From NCBI GenBank assembly GCA_010015655.1, contig ML976733.1:238232-302231 (forward strand): DNA of 64,000 nt, in the 5' to 3' direction. Below the pieces are notes generated by a model, which was not told the origin of the DNA, ran no database searches, and worked only from the letters and a program-made list of their open reading frames with translations. This DNA is from Bimuria novae-zelandiae CBS 107.79. Lineage: Eukaryota; Ascomycota; Dothideomycetes; Pleosporales; Didymosphaeriaceae. Below, one piece after another: positions 45,005-58,432 of the stretch. Made by a program: the position numbers and the translations under genes. The first letter of the stretch is position 1. Each line of letters opens with the position of its first letter.

Positions 45005-48000
45005 CACCCCCCCAGCTACAGTAAACAACAAAGCTAACTTCTTAAGATATTAATCTAAATCTCTTAAATAGTTGCACCCCCCAATCTTCTTATCAATACT
45101 AGGTAAAAAAGTTACTAGGTTCTGGTACGTCGTCGTTACTAGTAGATGGTCCCTTTAGCTGCTCTGTGATATCTGTGAGGCCTAGCTATTTAACAAAGTT
45201 ACTGTGTTTCTGCCAAACCAGTGTCTTTGTGAGACCGTTAGCAGGCATTTGATTTATAGGCTTCTAATTAATCTATAGCTTCCTAGCATCTACTTCCTGT
45301 CGTAGCCACATCTAATAGGTGTCGACATGTCTTAGCTTCGTATAAAGCCTATCCTTAGCCTTATTAACAATCCCTACAGTCTGCTAATTATTATAGTACA
45401 AGGTAGGCAAGATCTCTAGCTAAAAGCGTACGTAATTAAATATTTTATTCTACTATTCTATCTTACTCCTAGCAGTTAATAGAGCGAGCAATTTAGCCTT
45501 AGTAGTTAATTTCGTGACTAAGCGCTGTAAGGTCGATTTCCAGTCAATTGGCAGTCTATATAGCTTAAACAAGTAGCCTTGTGAGCTTTAACGCGTATCA
45601 GGATCGTCAGTATATGCTGCGTCAGATGCTCCGTAGAACAGTGGCTCTATTCCAGCTCTAGGATCGTCCTCGGGCGTCTCACAGAGATATGTCGTGTTCT
45701 CTGTACCTAGCCGTGATGCCCCGATGGCTAGATGCCTTGTGCCAATTAGATATCGCCATACGTGCTTAGCAGCGTTCAAATATTTCTGCCCTGGATTCTA
45801 CAGATAGCGTGCCAGTACTAAGTGTGCTCGGGCGACATCAGGCCGTGTAAACGTCGAGATGTAGGCTAGTAAGCCTACTAATTACTAATAAGTATAGGTA
45901 CGTTAAGAACTCGGTTCCTTAGTGCTTAGAACTAAATAATTCTCTACTAGCGGTACTACTAGATAGACCTTGTGCGTGTGTACAAGGTCAAACTTTATTA
46001 TAATCTTATTAATAAAGGAATCTTAAATTAGCTAGATTTTCCCTTTTAACTGATCCCTCATAATTCGTATATCTAGGAACTGCCTTAGTTCTCCTAGGCA
46101 GCGTAGCTTGTACCTAGCTTGCAGGCTTCGTTCGAACTAACTATAGTGTGCTAGATTGTCTAGGTGTACGAGGACTACGATATCGTTAATATAAAAAAAA
46201 TAATTAGGCTCTCGCTAGTAAATAAGCAAGGTACTTCCTTAACTAGCTTTAGTCTTAGCTTAACTAAAGTACTCTTTAGGTATTTATACTAGAGAAGTAA
46301 AGTATCGCGTAGTCCGTAGAGTGCGCGCTTAAGCTCTAATAGCTTACTAAGTTAATTCTTAAATCCGTCAGGCGTGCGTACATAGATTAGACGATTGAGG
46401 TAAGCGTTTAGGAAGGCATTCAGAACATCGTACTAATAGGCAAGCAGCCTAAAAGCAGCCAATAGAGCAATTAGGAAGCAGAATACGCGTGCTGCCAGTG
46501 TCGCTACATAGGTGTCTCCCTAGTCTTCCTATAGGTCTCCTCTAACTACTAGTCGCGCCTTAAACTTGTAAAGGAAGCTATCTTAATTAAACTTATAAGT
46601 AAATACTTATATAAGTAGTAGCACTTCCTCTTGCATAGTTGCCTAAGTAGCTATAGTCCTGCTAAAACACCCCTTACTTTTGTAACTGTCGAGCTCTACG
46701 TTTACAGCTTTACGAAACTCTGCGCCAAATAGGTGCTTCTCTAGATCCTTCCATCGCTTCGGTGGAGGCGGCAGCTGATCGCGATGTAGCCTAGTTCTAG
46801 GAAGCTCACTAAATAGCTTTTCTGGCGCGGATGGGTTGACAGCCGCAGCGAACGTAGCGAAGTAGTCTCTAGGTGTCCTACTATTTCTATCTCTGCGTCT
46901 ACTGCTAGATATAATATTACTAGCATTAATAATGCTGCTAATCTCGTCTTATCTACGCGCGTTATTTAAACGTTAATCTAGTGCTTTATCTCCTTCTACT
47001 AGTAGTTGCTAGCCGCGAGGGAGCTCGACTTTATTATTTACTATTTAAATAGACTACTAATTTCTAGCTAATATCTAATTATTGTTTAATGTAGCACTAG
47101 GCTCTAGCGTATCTTCTAGTGTTAAAAGTCCGCGCTACTTAAATAACTTAGCTTCTATTACCTTTATTATCTGCTACTAGCGCATTAGCTCACCTAGAAG
47201 CTACGCCTTAGCGCTATCCTTATCTTTTAAAGTTAATGTATTTATTCGCGAATTACCCTAAGTTATAATAGATAGCTAATTAATCTCTAGGTCCTCTAGC
47301 TTATCCAACTCCTTAATATCTAGTACTGTTACTACTGTGCGTAGCATCTTCTTCTCAGCATACACCTCGTCAGGAGTGTATAGCTTTAATGGCATAAGGA
47401 CCACATCTCTAGTCCTAATGACTCTGCCCAGTGTTGGCATCCAAATGCGATAGATATTCGTCGAATCGTATCCAACTAGGTGTCCTATTAAAGCACGAGA
47501 TTCTAGCTTCTCTTTACGCTTTAACTACTAATTAAGAACGTACGCTCGTGCTCCTATAATACTAAGATAAGCTATTAATAGCTTTACACCTCTAATAATC
47601 TAATAGGGCGTTCGCTAGTTAAGCGATTTAGTAGGTGTGCGATTAAGTAGATAGATAGCCGCTATAACGTATTTATTTAATAGCTCCTTTAGTAAGTCTG
47701 CTTTAAGCCTAATAGCTCTTGCATAAATAATAATTAAGTAGCTAGCTTTCTCTATTATCCTATTCTGCTCTTCTATATATTCTACACGCGGTTCGACGAC
47801 TATCCCTAGATCCTTAAAGATATTAAGTAGCTTAGAATAGCCTCGTTCGCTATTAAGTTATACAATAGCTACATACGCGCGAAATTAGCGCTATAGTTTA
47901 GCTAGTAGTCTCTGCGCTGCTTGTTAAAGCGTTATAGAGCTTTTATTAGGTAGGTAATAAGCTTCGTGCCACTTGCTATACTAATTAACGGCGTAGAAGA

Positions 48001-50202
48001 GCCATAGATCTCTATTATAGCAACGCTTGGTGCGCTCCCTTAGCTGTATAAGGTCTATTCCTAATTAATAGAATAGACGCTCTACTGGCTCACGTGGAGC
48101 TCTCCTGCTAATAAACTTGTGTAGCTTCGTCTCTGTATAGACCTTATAGTCTGTCCACATCGGCGCGTGCTGCTTACTAAGCTATATTCTATTAACGCTT
48201 TCTAATAGATAAGTAATTGCCTTTTAATTTGCATAGCTAAATACTCTATAAGCTTTTGCCGCGCTTACGCTTAGTAGCTTCCTACTAGTATAGGATAGTC
48301 TAGGTCAATACTAAGTTGCGTAGAGTTCTAGCGGCGATCGATCGTTATAATCTAAGTCTATTAGCTAGTAACTACTATTATATTTAAGCTAACAGATCAC
48401 ATTCAACGGCTTTTATTAATATAGGTAGTTTTAGCTAGAGTTGAATTTAATACCTAGGCTCCTGCATCGAGATAGGCTAATAATACTTGTAAAGAACTTA
48501 GGTATATATGCGACGTACGTTAGTTAAATTATCTTAACTCTAGAAGGCGTATTAATTTTAAGTAGGACTTCTCCTTATTCTTAGATAGGTATTAGTTGGC
48601 CACCAGCGTACGCGCTTTCTCTTAGCTTAGTATTAGAGATCTTCTTCTAGCTATAGGCCTTTGTATTCGTAACATGCGTGTTTAAACCAGGATTAAGAAT
48701 TTGTCTGTTTAATAGTAGAGGCTGAGGCATTGGCCTGTTAATAGCAGCGACCTAAAGTGCACTATACTAAGGTAATATAGCTAGTTACTAGCTATTATTA
48801 AAATTAGTAACTCCTCCTAATTTAATAGGCGTCCTAAAATTGCTTCTAGCTAGCCTATTCTCTATATTCTAAAGAACCTTTGCCATGGGTGACTAATTAG
48901 CTCTAAGCTTCTAGAACTTCTTCTTAACGTCTCTATTTGGCTGCTAATTAGCAGGTCGTAAAGCTGTATTAACGTAGTAGTAGCTATTAAATCTATACTT
49001 CTTGCCGCATAGGCAGGTTAGTATCTTCTTCTAGCGTTTATACTTCTAATGCTTTGACTAATTAACTGGCTGATCAGCTAGCTATTGAGCTGGCTAAGCA
49101 ACACTTAGAGTAGCGAATATACCTAATCCTAATGTAATTAGTTAAGTCCGTTAATAGTACGAAGTAAAATTAGCTACTAGGTTAAAGATACTAATAAAGT
49201 CTCTGCTAGTCCGTTCTACTATGACAAGCGCTGATAGCTAACTAGATAACTAGCTATTATCTAGGTCTCTAATTAATAGGATAAAGTCTTCTTACGCTTA
49301 ATTATTATAGACCTCTAGCATGTTCGCTTAGATTATAAGGCGCGTTGTCTCTATCTAGTCCTAAAACTAGTTATTAAGGTTTGCCTTTTGTAGTTAATTC
49401 TTTAACGCCTAATAGCGTACTTAGAGTTAAGCATTGCGCTTACCTTGGCTAGGGTAAAGGTGCTTTATTAGAGTCCTTAGTCGATTATGTGTGCTTAAGC
49501 AGTTAGCGATTAGATGAATATGCCGTGATGCGATCGTTCTATTAATCTACTCTATAAAGTTTCTAAGAGCCTTTTCTTTCTGCCGCCATTCTGCTAGTGC
49601 ACCTTGATAGTCTTTTTGCCAAAGCTCGTATCTTCTTAGTTCCTAATCAGTGAGGTCCAGGATAGTGACTTCTTTGGCATCTTAATCGCCTGCTGCGCCA
49701 CCTGCTGCTGCGCCACCCCCTGTGCCCCGTGCGCTCCCTGCTGCGCTACTTGCGTCACCACCTCTTGTAATTCTTGGCCTATGAAATTCTTTCAGCTCAA
49801 GCCTTCTAGGCTTTTCTGTCTCTAACCTAGAGACTTCATCATGGCTTAGTGATAGATTAACGTATTCCTAGATATGGTTCCTGACTGCGTAGTCCTTTCT
49901 TAGGAATATCTATTTTGGCCAATCCTTAGGTTTATCAAGTATAACGGTCTCTTTTGTAATAAGCAGATCTAATTTAGTTGCTATCCTTGCGAGATGCGAC
50001 GTCCGTATTCTATATAACGTTAATTCTCTAACGACGAGGTCCTAACTAGCGCTAATCCTAGACGATTTACGTCTTCTAACTAATTGTCTAGTAATAACGA
50101 GGTCTACTTTAACGACGTAACAACTAACTAGGTCTGCAAAGATAGACCCTAGTACGATAAGCTATAAACGTAGCGATTGTCAAAGGCTTCCAGGCTCATA
50201 AC
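45005..50202 (-). pseudogene. copia C gag-pol, RIP-inactivated
   Basis: At the C-terminal end INQMPANG (near 45240-45260) and WLRQEVDARKL are recognisable. The unmutated RNase H block lies at 45588-45779. Farther right come RT and integrase remnants and a less mutated gag-like stretch at about 49550-49900. Stops occur at both Gln and Trp positions. Confidence 0.8.
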
Positions 50203-50336
50203 TATGAGGAAGGGAAGACGGCTGCGTTGATTTCTCTATCGTAGAGATATCCTACATATATATAGACGTTGGATCCTGCCAAGAGTCTAGGCATGGAACC
50301 TGATAGAATCGAAGCTGATGGAATTATACCGTAACA
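50203..50336 (-). repeat. 5' LTR of copia C
   Basis: 134 bp, followed by the TTTAA duplication at 50337-50341. Confidence 0.92.
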
Positions 50337-51800
50337 TTTAAGGATTGGTATCTAACAAGATAGCTAATTTAAGCTTTCAGATCGAGGCGTTGCAAACGTG
50401 ATTTGCCTTAGTGAGTGTCGTTGGTTATCGCAAAGGCTTTGCAGCCATACGCCTTTAGGTAGGCGAGATTAGGTTTCCGTAGTAAAGTTACAATCCTATT
50501 ACTAAACGCGACTTGTGTGAAGAATATCTTATATAGCATTTTTTAGTTATTCGCGTAATTTAGTGTTTAATTATAGAGGTATACTATAGCCTTTATAACT
50601 TTAGGCCATAGTTCCTAGGATAGGTTGGCGTTAAGTCGCATTGCGCGTAATTTCTCTTTATTTACACCCCCTAAGCGTTTGGCACCTCCGTTCTGAGCTT
50701 AGGTGTCTAGGGCCAAAGGCTTAATAATAATTCCTTAGGTTGCTAACTAACGTTCTACTTCTAATTTAACTATAGTAATTTCATTGTCTGCCTTAATAGT
50801 CTTAACTGTTATATTGTAGTGGTTCTTAAGGAATAGGAGGAAGGTCGAAAGGATCTTAATAATTAATTTCGCTATTCTATTATCTATAAAGTAAAAGTCT
50901 TATTATAGTCCTAAGAATTTATTAGTAATTAACATTTAGCTCTTTTCTTTAGTAACGCTTTGCGTTTCGTATATATAGAAATTAATAGTTAGCCTCTCTT
51001 TAGGTCCTTTAGTGTTGATCCGTGGCGCGCGGCTAATCTGTCGTTTTAATTTCGCTCTACTATAGGAGTTACACTTAACTATCGTAATCCCTTTTACACG
51101 TACCCTCTTAGCTTGCTACACTAGGTGCTTAATTACTACTAGTCTAGGGTGTCCTAGTCTCTTGTGCCAGAGTATGGCTAACGCTCTCTATAGTGCTCTT
51201 TTTATTTAAGAGGTAATCTTGCGTGCATGATATAAGGCAGGTAGTAGTAGGTTATACTTAAGTACCCACTAGCTATAGATCTTAGTAAGATTCCTAATAA
51301 TTATATTATCTAGTCTTTTTAGAGTAGTTAGGTCTATTTGCGTATCCCACTAGATTCCTCTCTATCTTAGTAGTCGAAAAGAGACTAAATTATATAGTAG
51401 GTTAGGGCAGATAGCTACGTCGTGTAGGACTAATTTAGTTATTCTAGACTAACTTTTTAAGGTTAGATTAATAGAGCCGTATCCTTTTATCCATATCTTC
51501 GTATTCCTAGCCTATATGTAGTCTCCGGGCATAGGAGGACGGAAGTTATAGATGCGGTTAGGGTTATTCGTAATATGGCAGGTTAATCCTAAGTTAAGGA
51601 TAAACAATCGCTTTAATAGGTAGTTATTAATTTCTGTCCTAACAGGCGCCAAGGTGAACGCGGTGTTAACTTTTAATATTCTCTACCTTTTTAGTTACTT
51701 GTCAGGGATCTCTAGCGTTAGAGTATATAATTATTTAAGAATTAGCGTTTATAATTAGGTTCTACCTTGTCCGCGAATTAGCCCTTAGAACGTTGCGTTG
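50337..51800 (-). mobile_element. copia D, middle piece (integrase region), RIP-mutated
   Basis: Continues D after copia C and is the inverse homologue of the integrase region of copia A and B: the block around 50640-50720, with ACACCCCCTAAGCG, mirrors CGCTTAGGGGGTGT at 18700 and 54318. Ends at the copia B insertion. Confidence 0.78.
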
Positions 51801-51999
51801 TGTCCGATTACATGGCACTTTGCACTAAACTCAAAGTGTAAAGGTGGCTGGGCAATCCTACGCCAAGAAAAGAAGACTTCGGTAGTAGTCTAACAGAACA
51901 CGAACAAGACATAACACGAACATTATTAATTAATTATTACAACTATTAATTCTTATTATTGTATTAGCTTAAAGTGACAGAACACTATCAAATCTAATA
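51801..51999 (+). repeat. 5' LTR of copia B
   Basis: 199 bp, same length as 56879-57077, with scattered transitions between them in both directions (both copies hit by RIP). Confidence 0.92.
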
Positions 52000-54900
52000 A
52001 TTAAGAGTCTTACTACCTTAATACGACCAGTTGCAATAGCGCAATCTACCCTTAAAGACGCTATAGTTATCCTAACTAATAATAATAACTTTACTATATA
52101 GCTACAACAACTTAAAATGCAATGCAAGCCACTTAATATCTAAAAAATTATTAATCTAGACTCACCTATTGATCCGAAAACGAAACCTGTTATGCCAAAA
52201 CCTCCCGCTATTGGCCTCTACCAAGCATCACAAACTTATGTAACTATAAACCTAAACACCCCGCTAATACACCTATCGCAACTATCAACGCAAGGCATAA
52301 AGGCATATAAAGACAATATTAATATCTATAAGATACTCTTAGAAGACTATAAGATAAACGATCGCGAATACAAAGAGGAGAGGGCAAATATTAATAAGGT
52401 AGTTATCTACCTATAATTAATAGTTTTAGCCCACCTACAAAAGAATTGCTGTTTACTAGAGCTATTAATTAAGCAATAGATTAGTAATCTTATAGCTAGA
52501 GTTAGTGTTAACCTAGAGCATGAGCAAATGCGGGCAAGGACCTAATATTATAAGGCGATTAAGCCTATAAGAAGCGTAGCTACCTGGCACACATGGCTAA
52601 ATAAGTATAATTACGCGGCCACTAAAGCAGAAACCTAAGGGGTAGGAGAGCTTCAGTAGCTAAGCGTAGTTAAAGAAGACTTTATAAAGGTAGTTAATTA
52701 TGTTACCTCTTAATAGGTTATAAATTTTTAGTCAACCTAGAGAAAGGACCCGTCTGTCTCTAAGGAAGGCATAATAAGACTCTTCTAAGACTATATAAAT
52801 CTCTAGCACCTAAATAAGGGCAAATAAAAAGGCGCTTTTACTGCTGCAGAGTCATTTCTCGCTAAAGGTAGTGAATCCACCCAGGCCACAAAGAGGGACG
52901 CCTCTCTTGTAGATAAAGCAGCATTATTTAAACTAAAGGGAAGACCCCTTAAACAACGAAATAACAGTCTTAGTACCAGAACCAAGCGGTCTACCACGAG
53001 CGATTACGAGCTAGTAGTAGCTAGTAGCAAACACTACCCCGCTTATAATTAGCGTTATGCTCTAAGAGATTGCTTCTATGCATTCCTAGAGAAATAACCT
53101 AAATAGTTTAAGCTAAAGCCTTTTATAGCATAGCTAATCTAATTTAAGTTAGAGCACGACTTAGAGCTGCAAGAAGCTCTAAGAGCTCTTAAAAGACTAA
53201 GATCTTAAATACTAAGAATTAAACTATTATACACTCCTACTCTAACGCGAATCACTAAGGCTAACAATAAGTAACTAGATAGATAAAAGATTACTAAAAT
53301 CCTAGTAAGCTTTAATGTAGCATCCTTCCATACCAATCTAAACACGTACCTATTACGATACTCAGCTATCCTCGATTCAGGCACAACTTGCCACATCTTT
53401 AATAATATCGATCGCTTTGTCTCGTATAGGCCACCGTCGCCTAGAGACTTTATATAGGCTGGCAATACATAAGTATAGATTAAAGGATATAAGAGCGTCT
53501 ACCTCAACATACAAAGTGCAAGTAGCAACCAAATAATACGGCTAGATAATGTAGCCTATTATCCTAATCTACTTTGCAACCTAGTGTCGTTCCGATTACT
53601 CCGCAAGCAAGGCCTTTGGTAGGACACAAAAGTGGACCCTACAACTCTAAAGAGAAGAGACAATATAACGCTAGCAAAGCTTTAGGAGCTATATAGACAA
53701 TAGGTGCTTAAGTACAGATCCGCCCCATTACGCTGCATGGTTATTAATAGTGTACTAGCTGCCTACATAGCGCACAAAACCAACACCCACACCAGAAGGC
53801 CAAAGAAGGCAGATGCCTTAACCTGGCATAGACGACTAGGTCATCCAGGCCCTTAAGCCCTTAAACACCTTGTTCAGCAATCTTAGGGGGTAAGAATAAA
53901 AGAGCTTACTATAGCTAAATGCGATGCCTGTGGAAGAGCTAAACTTAAGCGACAAATACGCTAATAACTAAGGGATCTAATAGAAGGCCCTAGCGAAAGG
54001 GTAGCTATCGATTTCTATAATTTTAAAACTAACAGTTCTACAAAAGAGAAAAGTTAAATGCTAGTCACTAATTAATTCTCTGGCTTTATATAGGACTTCT
54101 ACTTTAAAGACAATCGCCTAGCACGATCAATTATTAAGCTACTTAATAGCTTTATATAATTTATAAAAGTACAATTTAACGTTACTATCAAGGTTATTAA
54201 ATCGGACAACGAAATCTTCTCTATTAAAGCTAAAATAGAAAGGTGGTGCTTAGCATAAGGCATTAGAATTAAGCCTTTAGCACCTAATACCTAAGCATAA
54301 AATAGAGGAGCTAAACGCTTAGGGGGTGTTATTAAGGAGAAAGCGCGCGCGATACGACTTAACTCTAACCTACCTTAGTAAATATAGCCTAAAATTACCT
54401 AAGCTGCTGTTTACTTCTATAATTAAACTCTAAACTACGGTAATTACTAGTAATCACTATACGAAGTGTTCTTTACGACAGTAGCCTTTTAAAATGGCTT
54501 TATTACCTAGCCACGAAAACCTAATCAAGCTCACCTAAAAGCATATGGCTGTAAAGCTTTTGCTATAACTAACGATACAAAACGCGGCAAGAGTAAGCTC
54601 TAAAGGCTTAACCCTAAGGCATAGATTAGCTACCTTGTTAGCTACTAATTAACTAATATTTAGAGAATCTAGATCCTATTACTTACAAAGGTTATTAGCA
54701 CCCGCGATGTAATTTTTAATAAAGACATAGTATTCTTAGGCAAGACTAAAGACCTAATAGACAACCTTATGCATAGTACCTTAGAAGAAATCGTAGCTTA
54801 GGTGCGATTAGTAGAGCTACCTCCCTCACCTTAGCAAAACCTAGAGACGGAGTCCTTTTATAAGGATAAAATAATCACCAACACATCGTATAAGGAAGGG

Positions 54901-56810
54901 GACGAGGAGACCTTAGGCTATAGGCAAAGCAGGAAATTTAGCTATAAATACCTAACGCCTCTATTAACTCTACTACTAGTTACACTCCTTGCCTAGTTAA
55001 TAATAAGAGATAAATAACCTAAACTACCTCGCAAAGCACAAGTAGTGCAATTATAAACAAGCCTATAGATTGCTACTTTTATAGCAGGCACTAAAGCTAG
55101 CAGCGCTGGCAAATATAATAGTAAGGTTCTTAATAAGGCCTAGCTTTGACGTATAATTATAGCAGGCAAGAAGCCGCATCGGAGCGTGCTACTAGAGCCA
55201 CCTACATGCCAAAACAAGCTCGAGGACCACCCTCTCTACGATATGTGGAAGGAAGCCGAGCGATCCCATCTACAGAGCTACAAGGAAATGAAATCCTAGA
55301 GTAAGGTTGCAGCCGCTCTAGTAAAAGCAGCAGGCTACTAAATCCTTAACTATATATAGGTATATACCTATAAGTTTAACAAACACTATCGATTATAGAA
55401 ATGCAAGGCAAGGCTAGTAGTGCGAGGTAATTAATAGTGGCACCTTACCTTGTAAGAAACCTACGCCGTAATACTTACAGGATAATCGTTCCGCATGCTT
55501 ATAGTAATTATAGCTTGTTTCAACCTAGAACTTATCTAACACAACGTTACCAACGCTTTTGTCCACGCAAAGCTGGACAAAGAAATCTACATAAGAATGC
55601 CCCGTGGCTACTCGCGAGCAGGCACAGTCCTCCACCTATATAAAGCACTCTATGAACTGCGCATATCTCCACTACTTTAGCAGAGAGAGTTTACATTAAC
55701 GCTTCTTAATATAGGTTTTAAAATAGTACCCCATGAGCTATACTATTTTATTAAAAATGGCATTATTATCTTCTTCTATATAGATAACCTTATTATTACT
55801 TACGACAAGTTATAACAGCAAGCTGCTAAAGCTGCTCTAGTAAAGATAAGTACTAAATTTACACTTACTAGCAGTAACGACCTATAATAGTTTCTAGGAG
55901 TTAAAGTTATTAGAGACCGCCTAAACAGAAAGATCTGGCTTTTATAGGCCTTATACATTAACAAGATCTCGCGCCTTATTAAGCAACATGAGATACGGCA
56001 CGAAATACCTATAGTAGTAGTTAAACTACTTCCTCGAACCAGGCTCGCTAGTAAGGCTAAAGTTAATTAATATTAGCGCAAGATAGGATCTATCCTCTAC
56101 GCTGCGGTAACTACACGACTAGATATTACCTTTATAAGCTCTCGACTTTCACGATTCCTATCGAACCCAAGCAAAGAGCACTAAGCCGCTACTGACTAAG
56201 TTCTCCTCTATCTTGCGGATACTAGATTACTAGGTCTTTAGCTTAGGGGTGCAGATACTTTAGAGGTGGTAAGTGACGCTTCTTTTGCCGATAATACGCT
56301 CGACCGCAAGAGCTCACAAGGATATATTATTAAGTTATTTAGTAGCTTAATTGCATGGAAAGCAAATAAGCAAGATATAGTTACTATATTAACTATAGAG
56401 GCTGAATTACTGGCTCTCTTATAAGTGGCTAAAGAAGCTTTATTTATCTCACGATTACTAAAGGAGCTAAAGATTAACCTTAGCAATTCTCTTATTACAA
56501 TTAATTACAATAACTAGCAAATAATCTAGCTTATTACTAAAGAGATCGCTAAGCTGCAGACCAAGCTCCGTTATGTAAATATCTATAATTACTAGCTAAG
56601 ACAAGAGGTCGTATTAAAGATAATTAAGGTAGACTATTAACGCTCGGAGGACATGGTTGCAGATAGGCTCACGAAGGCCTTGCTAGCTAATAAGTAGAGT
56701 AACTTTCTAAATAAATTAGGACTTGCAGAAATTAAGAATAAGATTATAAACGTAGAGGTTAACCTACTCAAGCTAGAGCAGAGAATAGAGGCTTTTAAAA
56801 TTAAACTATA
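52000..56810 (+). pseudogene. copia B gag-pol, RIP-inactivated
   Basis: A 74-codon open piece of gag survives at 52192-52416. Integrase remnants lie at about 53860-54500; RT at about 55440-55870, with FVHAKLDKEIYIRMPRGYSR near 55560-55620 and FFYIDNLIITYD near 55773-55808 (IDDL now IDNL); RNase H near 56250-56700, with GADTLEVVSDASFADNTLD and EDMVADRLTKALL. Confidence 0.87.
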
Positions 56811-56878
56811 AAGGATAATACTATTAGATCACCTACAGATAGTCTCCAGCTTAAGGATAAGCCTAAGCTGAGAGGGTG

Positions 56879-57077
56879 TGTCCGATTACATAGCACTTTA
56901 CACTAAACTCAAAGTGTAAAGGTGGCTAGGCAATCCTACGCCAAGAAAAGAAGACTTTGGTAGCAGTCTAACAGAACACAAACAAGACACAACACGAACA
57001 TTATTAATTAATTATTACAACTATCAATTCTTATTATTACATTAGCTTAAAGTGACAGAACACTATCAAATCTGACA
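56879..57077 (+). repeat. 3' LTR of copia B
   Basis: 199 bp, ends TCTGACA, followed by CGATG. Confidence 0.92.
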
Positions 57078-58030
57078 CGATGTTCTTACGCTTAAATTTA
57101 ATAAGCTCGCTTATAGTCTTATTTAGTTTCTACTATTCAGGAGCTTAGTCTAGGTTAATATAATAGTAATCCCTAATACTATAGCGTTGTTTATAGGCAA
57201 GGTATTTTGCTCCCGCTATTATAGCTAGCTCTTAATCTAAAGGCCGCTTAAGCTTGGCATTTTTGCTAGCTATACGTTAATTACGGGGTCTACCCTAGTT
57301 TCTATTAGATAGCGCGCTTTTAGCATAGGAGGCGTCCCTGCTATTACTCTAAGTAGTTACACCACCTTTAGCGAGATACGATGCATTATTAAATATAAAG
57401 GCTACTTTATGTTTTCCTAATCTAAGGGGATAGTTTATTATTATGTATTCCTAAAAGCGTTTTATTATCTCTTTTCAGCTCATGCTAGCTGCAAATCGAC
57501 CATTATCTTAAAAGTTTATAGACTATATAAGAGCAACTTTGTTTACAGCTGCCAAGAAGTCTTTTATAATTACATTTAATTATAATAGTTCGGCGACTTA
57601 ATATGTCTCTACCTTAGTAGCTACTTAGTTATACTTAGCTAGCTATGTGTCCTATTGCGACGCGCTTCTTATTAGTCTAAGTAAGGCAAGGTATTAATCG
57701 CGGGCTCGTTCTTATTCGATTTATTCGTTAACTCTAACTATTAACTTTAGGTTAGTAATCTATTAGCGTAGTAACTTCTCTAGAAGGCAGCACGTGCGCA
57801 ATAGGTGTGGCAATATAGTTAACTAGATAAAGGCCACGATATATTAGAGGCTTGCTTGTGTTAAGTCCCTACGGGTAGCTAGTCCGAAATGGGGTTAAGG
57901 TTGGTTCTCTAGCAGGAGCGATGTCAAAATAGGAAAGGGTGTATTAATAGCTCGCGCTTATTAATAGGGTGTTAGTATTAAAGTAAGGTGCGTTATAATT
58001 AAATTAACAAGAGCCTGAGTGAATCCAAAC
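57078..58030 (-). mobile_element. copia D, right piece (gag region), truncated
   Basis: Inverse homologue of the gag region of copia A (the block at about 57330-57420, with GAGGCGTCCCTG, mirrors 17220-17280). Comparison with A predicts a 5' LTR around 58200-58300, but none is seen; the sequence changes character near 58030. Confidence 0.65.
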
Positions 58031-58094
58031 GATAGATTAATAAACAGGTTAAATACGAGGTGGAAGAGTCTATCCTCATGTTCCTATATACTTA

Positions 58095-58230
58095 GCATGC
58101 TCGACTTGCTCGCTTCGAGCATGTCGAGCGCAGCCTTGGCTTTCTGTATATGCTTAACTTGCTTACTTTAAGCATGTTAAGCGCAGCCTTGGCTTTCTGC
58201 ATATGCTCAACTTGCTCAATTCGAGCGCTT
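58095..58230. repeat. tandem repeat of a 53-bp palindromic unit (about 2.5 copies)
   Basis: Units starting near 58095, 58147 and 58200 share CGCAGCCTTGGCTTTCTG and contain a GCTCGA/TCGAGC-type palindrome. In the second unit every TCGA has become TTAA. Confidence 0.75.
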
Positions 58231-58432
58231 TAAGCAGTCACGTGACCTGCCCATTGCTGTGCCACCATTGGCTCCTATAAGACCTTGGCCGTCTCAGAAT
58301 GTTAGCCTAGTGATACTAAATATAGATCCTAATATCATCCCCTCTCTCCGACAATTCGTCCTTAAATTACATAACCTGTCTTACTAAATAGATAAAGTTT
58401 AGTTGCCCCGCTTCTTAGTGCGCTTTACTATA

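Larger units (their letters stand above)
44871..50336 (-). mobile_element. copia C, complete, nested in copia D
   Basis: 134-bp LTRs (44871-45004, 50203-50336), TTTAA duplications at 44866-44870 and 50337-50341, and a polypurine tract CTGGGGGGGTG on the minus strand before the 3' LTR. Coding order on the minus strand is gag (right) to RNase H (left). An open 63-codon stretch at 45588-45779 reads GASDAAYTDDPDTR, a close match in pattern to the intact copia at 2-1405. RIP stops elsewhere. Confidence 0.92.
51801..57077 (+). mobile_element. Ty1/copia element B, complete, RIP-mutated, nested in copia D
   Basis: 199-bp LTRs (51801-51999, 56879-57077) begin TGTCCGATTACAT and end TCT(A/G)A(T/C)A. 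The last 90 bp resemble the LTR of copia A. Flanks CGTTG (51796-51800) and CGATG (57078-57082) match at four of five bases. A polypurine tract AGCTGAGAGGG precedes the 3' LTR. Confidence 0.92.

Noticed and set aside
16140..57077. Idea that C-to-T change is restricted to one DNA strand over the whole region
   Set aside because: Gln-to-stop dominates in copia A, LINE and hAT, but Trp-to-stop also occurs in copia A, copia B, copia D and the second Pogo element, so both strands are hit.
58095..58230. CRISPR-like array
   Set aside because: The repeats are contiguous and palindromic with no spacers, and the genome is fungal.
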